Below, piece after piece: positions 63,507 to 64,000 of a stretch of DNA of 64,000 nt. Position numbers and translations under genes: made by a program. Position 1 is the first letter of the stretch. Each line of letters opens with the position of its first letter. The stretch is from the NCBI RefSeq assembly GCF_016888445.1, contig NZ_JAFEKF010000002.1, forward strand, positions 744,001 to 808,000, in the 5' to 3' direction. A model generated the notes under the pieces. That model did no database searches. It was not told where the DNA came from and worked only from the letters and a program-made list of their open reading frames with translations. Source of the stretch: Marinomonas ostreistagni (lineage in GTDB: Bacteria > Pseudomonadota > Gammaproteobacteria > Pseudomonadales > Marinomonadaceae).

Positions 63507-64000
63507 ATGCCAACCTTGTTAGACCGCCTCACTCGCATTACCGAACAACCGTTACCGGATTACTCTGTTGATATTGAGGGCAAAGTCACACGCATGGTAG
63601 GCCTTACCATGGAGGCGATCGGTTGTGTGGTGGCCTTGGGTGATCGTTGTGCGGTGCAAATCGGTCATAACCGCTGGGTGGAATCCGAAGTAGTGGGTTT
63701 TACGGGCGATCTAACTTATTTAATGCCAACCGAAGCAATCGAAGGTATCTCACCTGGCGCCCGTGTGCGCCCTCTACGTGAAGACAGTCATATGCCGGTC
63801 GGCCCAGGTTTATTAGGGCGCGTAGTCAATGGTTTAGGGCGACCACTTGATGGCAAAGGTCCGATCGCCGCACAAGAAAGCATTAGTCTGCAAGGGGAGA
63901 TCATTAACCCGCTGCAGCGTAAGCCGATTAGTGAGCCTCTTGATGTAGGTATCAAAGCCATTAACTCACTGCTTACAGTGGGAAAAGGGCAGCGTCTAGG
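63507..64000 (+). CDS. fliI: Flagellum-specific ATP synthase FliI, N-terminal part
   Basis: The first 164 codons of the export ATPase, cut by the window edge. MPTLLDRLTRITEQPL opens the protein and GPGLLGRVVNGLGRPLDGKGPI is the F1-like beta-barrel-to-core junction. GIKAINSLLTVGKGQRLG is the segment directly before the Walker A loop, which would begin just beyond base 64000. It follows fliH by six bases in the fliEFGHI operon. It has no stop codon in the window. Confidence 0.95.
   Translation, partial: MPTLLDRLTRITEQPLPDYSVDIEGKVTRMVGLTMEAIGCVVALGDRCAVQIGHNRWVESEVVGFTGDLTYLMPTEAIEGISPGARVRPLREDSHMPVGPGLLGRVVNGLGRPLDGKGPIAAQESISLQGEIINPLQRKPISEPLDVGIKAINSLLTVGKGQRL

Noticed and set aside
1..64000. 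CRISPR arrays, tRNA or rRNA genes, insertion sequences or prophage
   Set aside because: No direct-repeat arrays, cloverleaf signals, transposase or integrase genes were seen on either strand.

Overview
The window is a compact, almost entirely coding stretch of a free-living, flagellated, Gram-negative gammaproteobacterium. The gene content and order point to the Oceanospirillales, probably close to Marinomonas. The support for this is a choline ABC importer, a FabY-type long ketoacyl synthase as in Pseudomonas, the order rpsF-rpsR-DUF2232-rplI-dnaB, a bioBFHCD operon, and fleQ/fleS/fleR followed by fliEFGHI. The genus is an inference. No insertion sequences, prophage, tRNA, rRNA or CRISPR were seen.

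Layout. 1-2556: end of a choline uptake operon (choX end, choW, choV). 2.8-10.8 kb: a YcaD-like MFS protein, galU behind a candidate sigma-54 promoter and structured leader, suhB divergent from trmJ, gnd and pckA. 10.9-21 kb: a TatD hydrolase, a degenerate RmlD-like protein, two small membrane proteins, YceI, a LysR regulator, fabY, a Bax-like protein, a glutathionyl-hydroquinone reductase and a GGDEF protein. 21-28 kb: TetR and LysE proteins, lon, a MATE pump, tlyA and sseA.

28.3-39.9 kb is an envelope and LPS-core block. ugd and a GT90 glycosyltransferase converge on a five-gene operon (AGE epimerase, hldD, waaF, a waaE-like GT2, a GT4). That operon is divergent from hldE-msbA-waaA. Together they supply and activate ADP-heptose, add heptose, Kdo and hexose to the core, and flip lipid A. 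39.9-43.4 kb is a TPP-riboswitch-controlled thiBPQ thiamine importer. 44.5-48.1 kb is the ribosomal and primosomal block, followed by an Aer-like PAS chemoreceptor.

49.8-56.5 kb holds biotin synthesis: bioA and comF on the minus strand, bioBFHCD on the plus strand. A candidate BirA operator overlaps the bioB -35 box. 56.6-64 kb is flagellar: a FleQ-like protein with no AAA+ domain, fleS, fleR, fliE, fliF, fliG, fliH and the start of fliI, cut by the window edge.

The most unusual items are the FleQ-like protein that keeps only its N-terminal and HTH domains, a SuhB orthologue that has lost most metal-binding residues, an RmlD-fold protein without cofactor and catalytic motifs, a readable thi riboswitch expression platform, and the overlapping bioB promoter/BirA operator.
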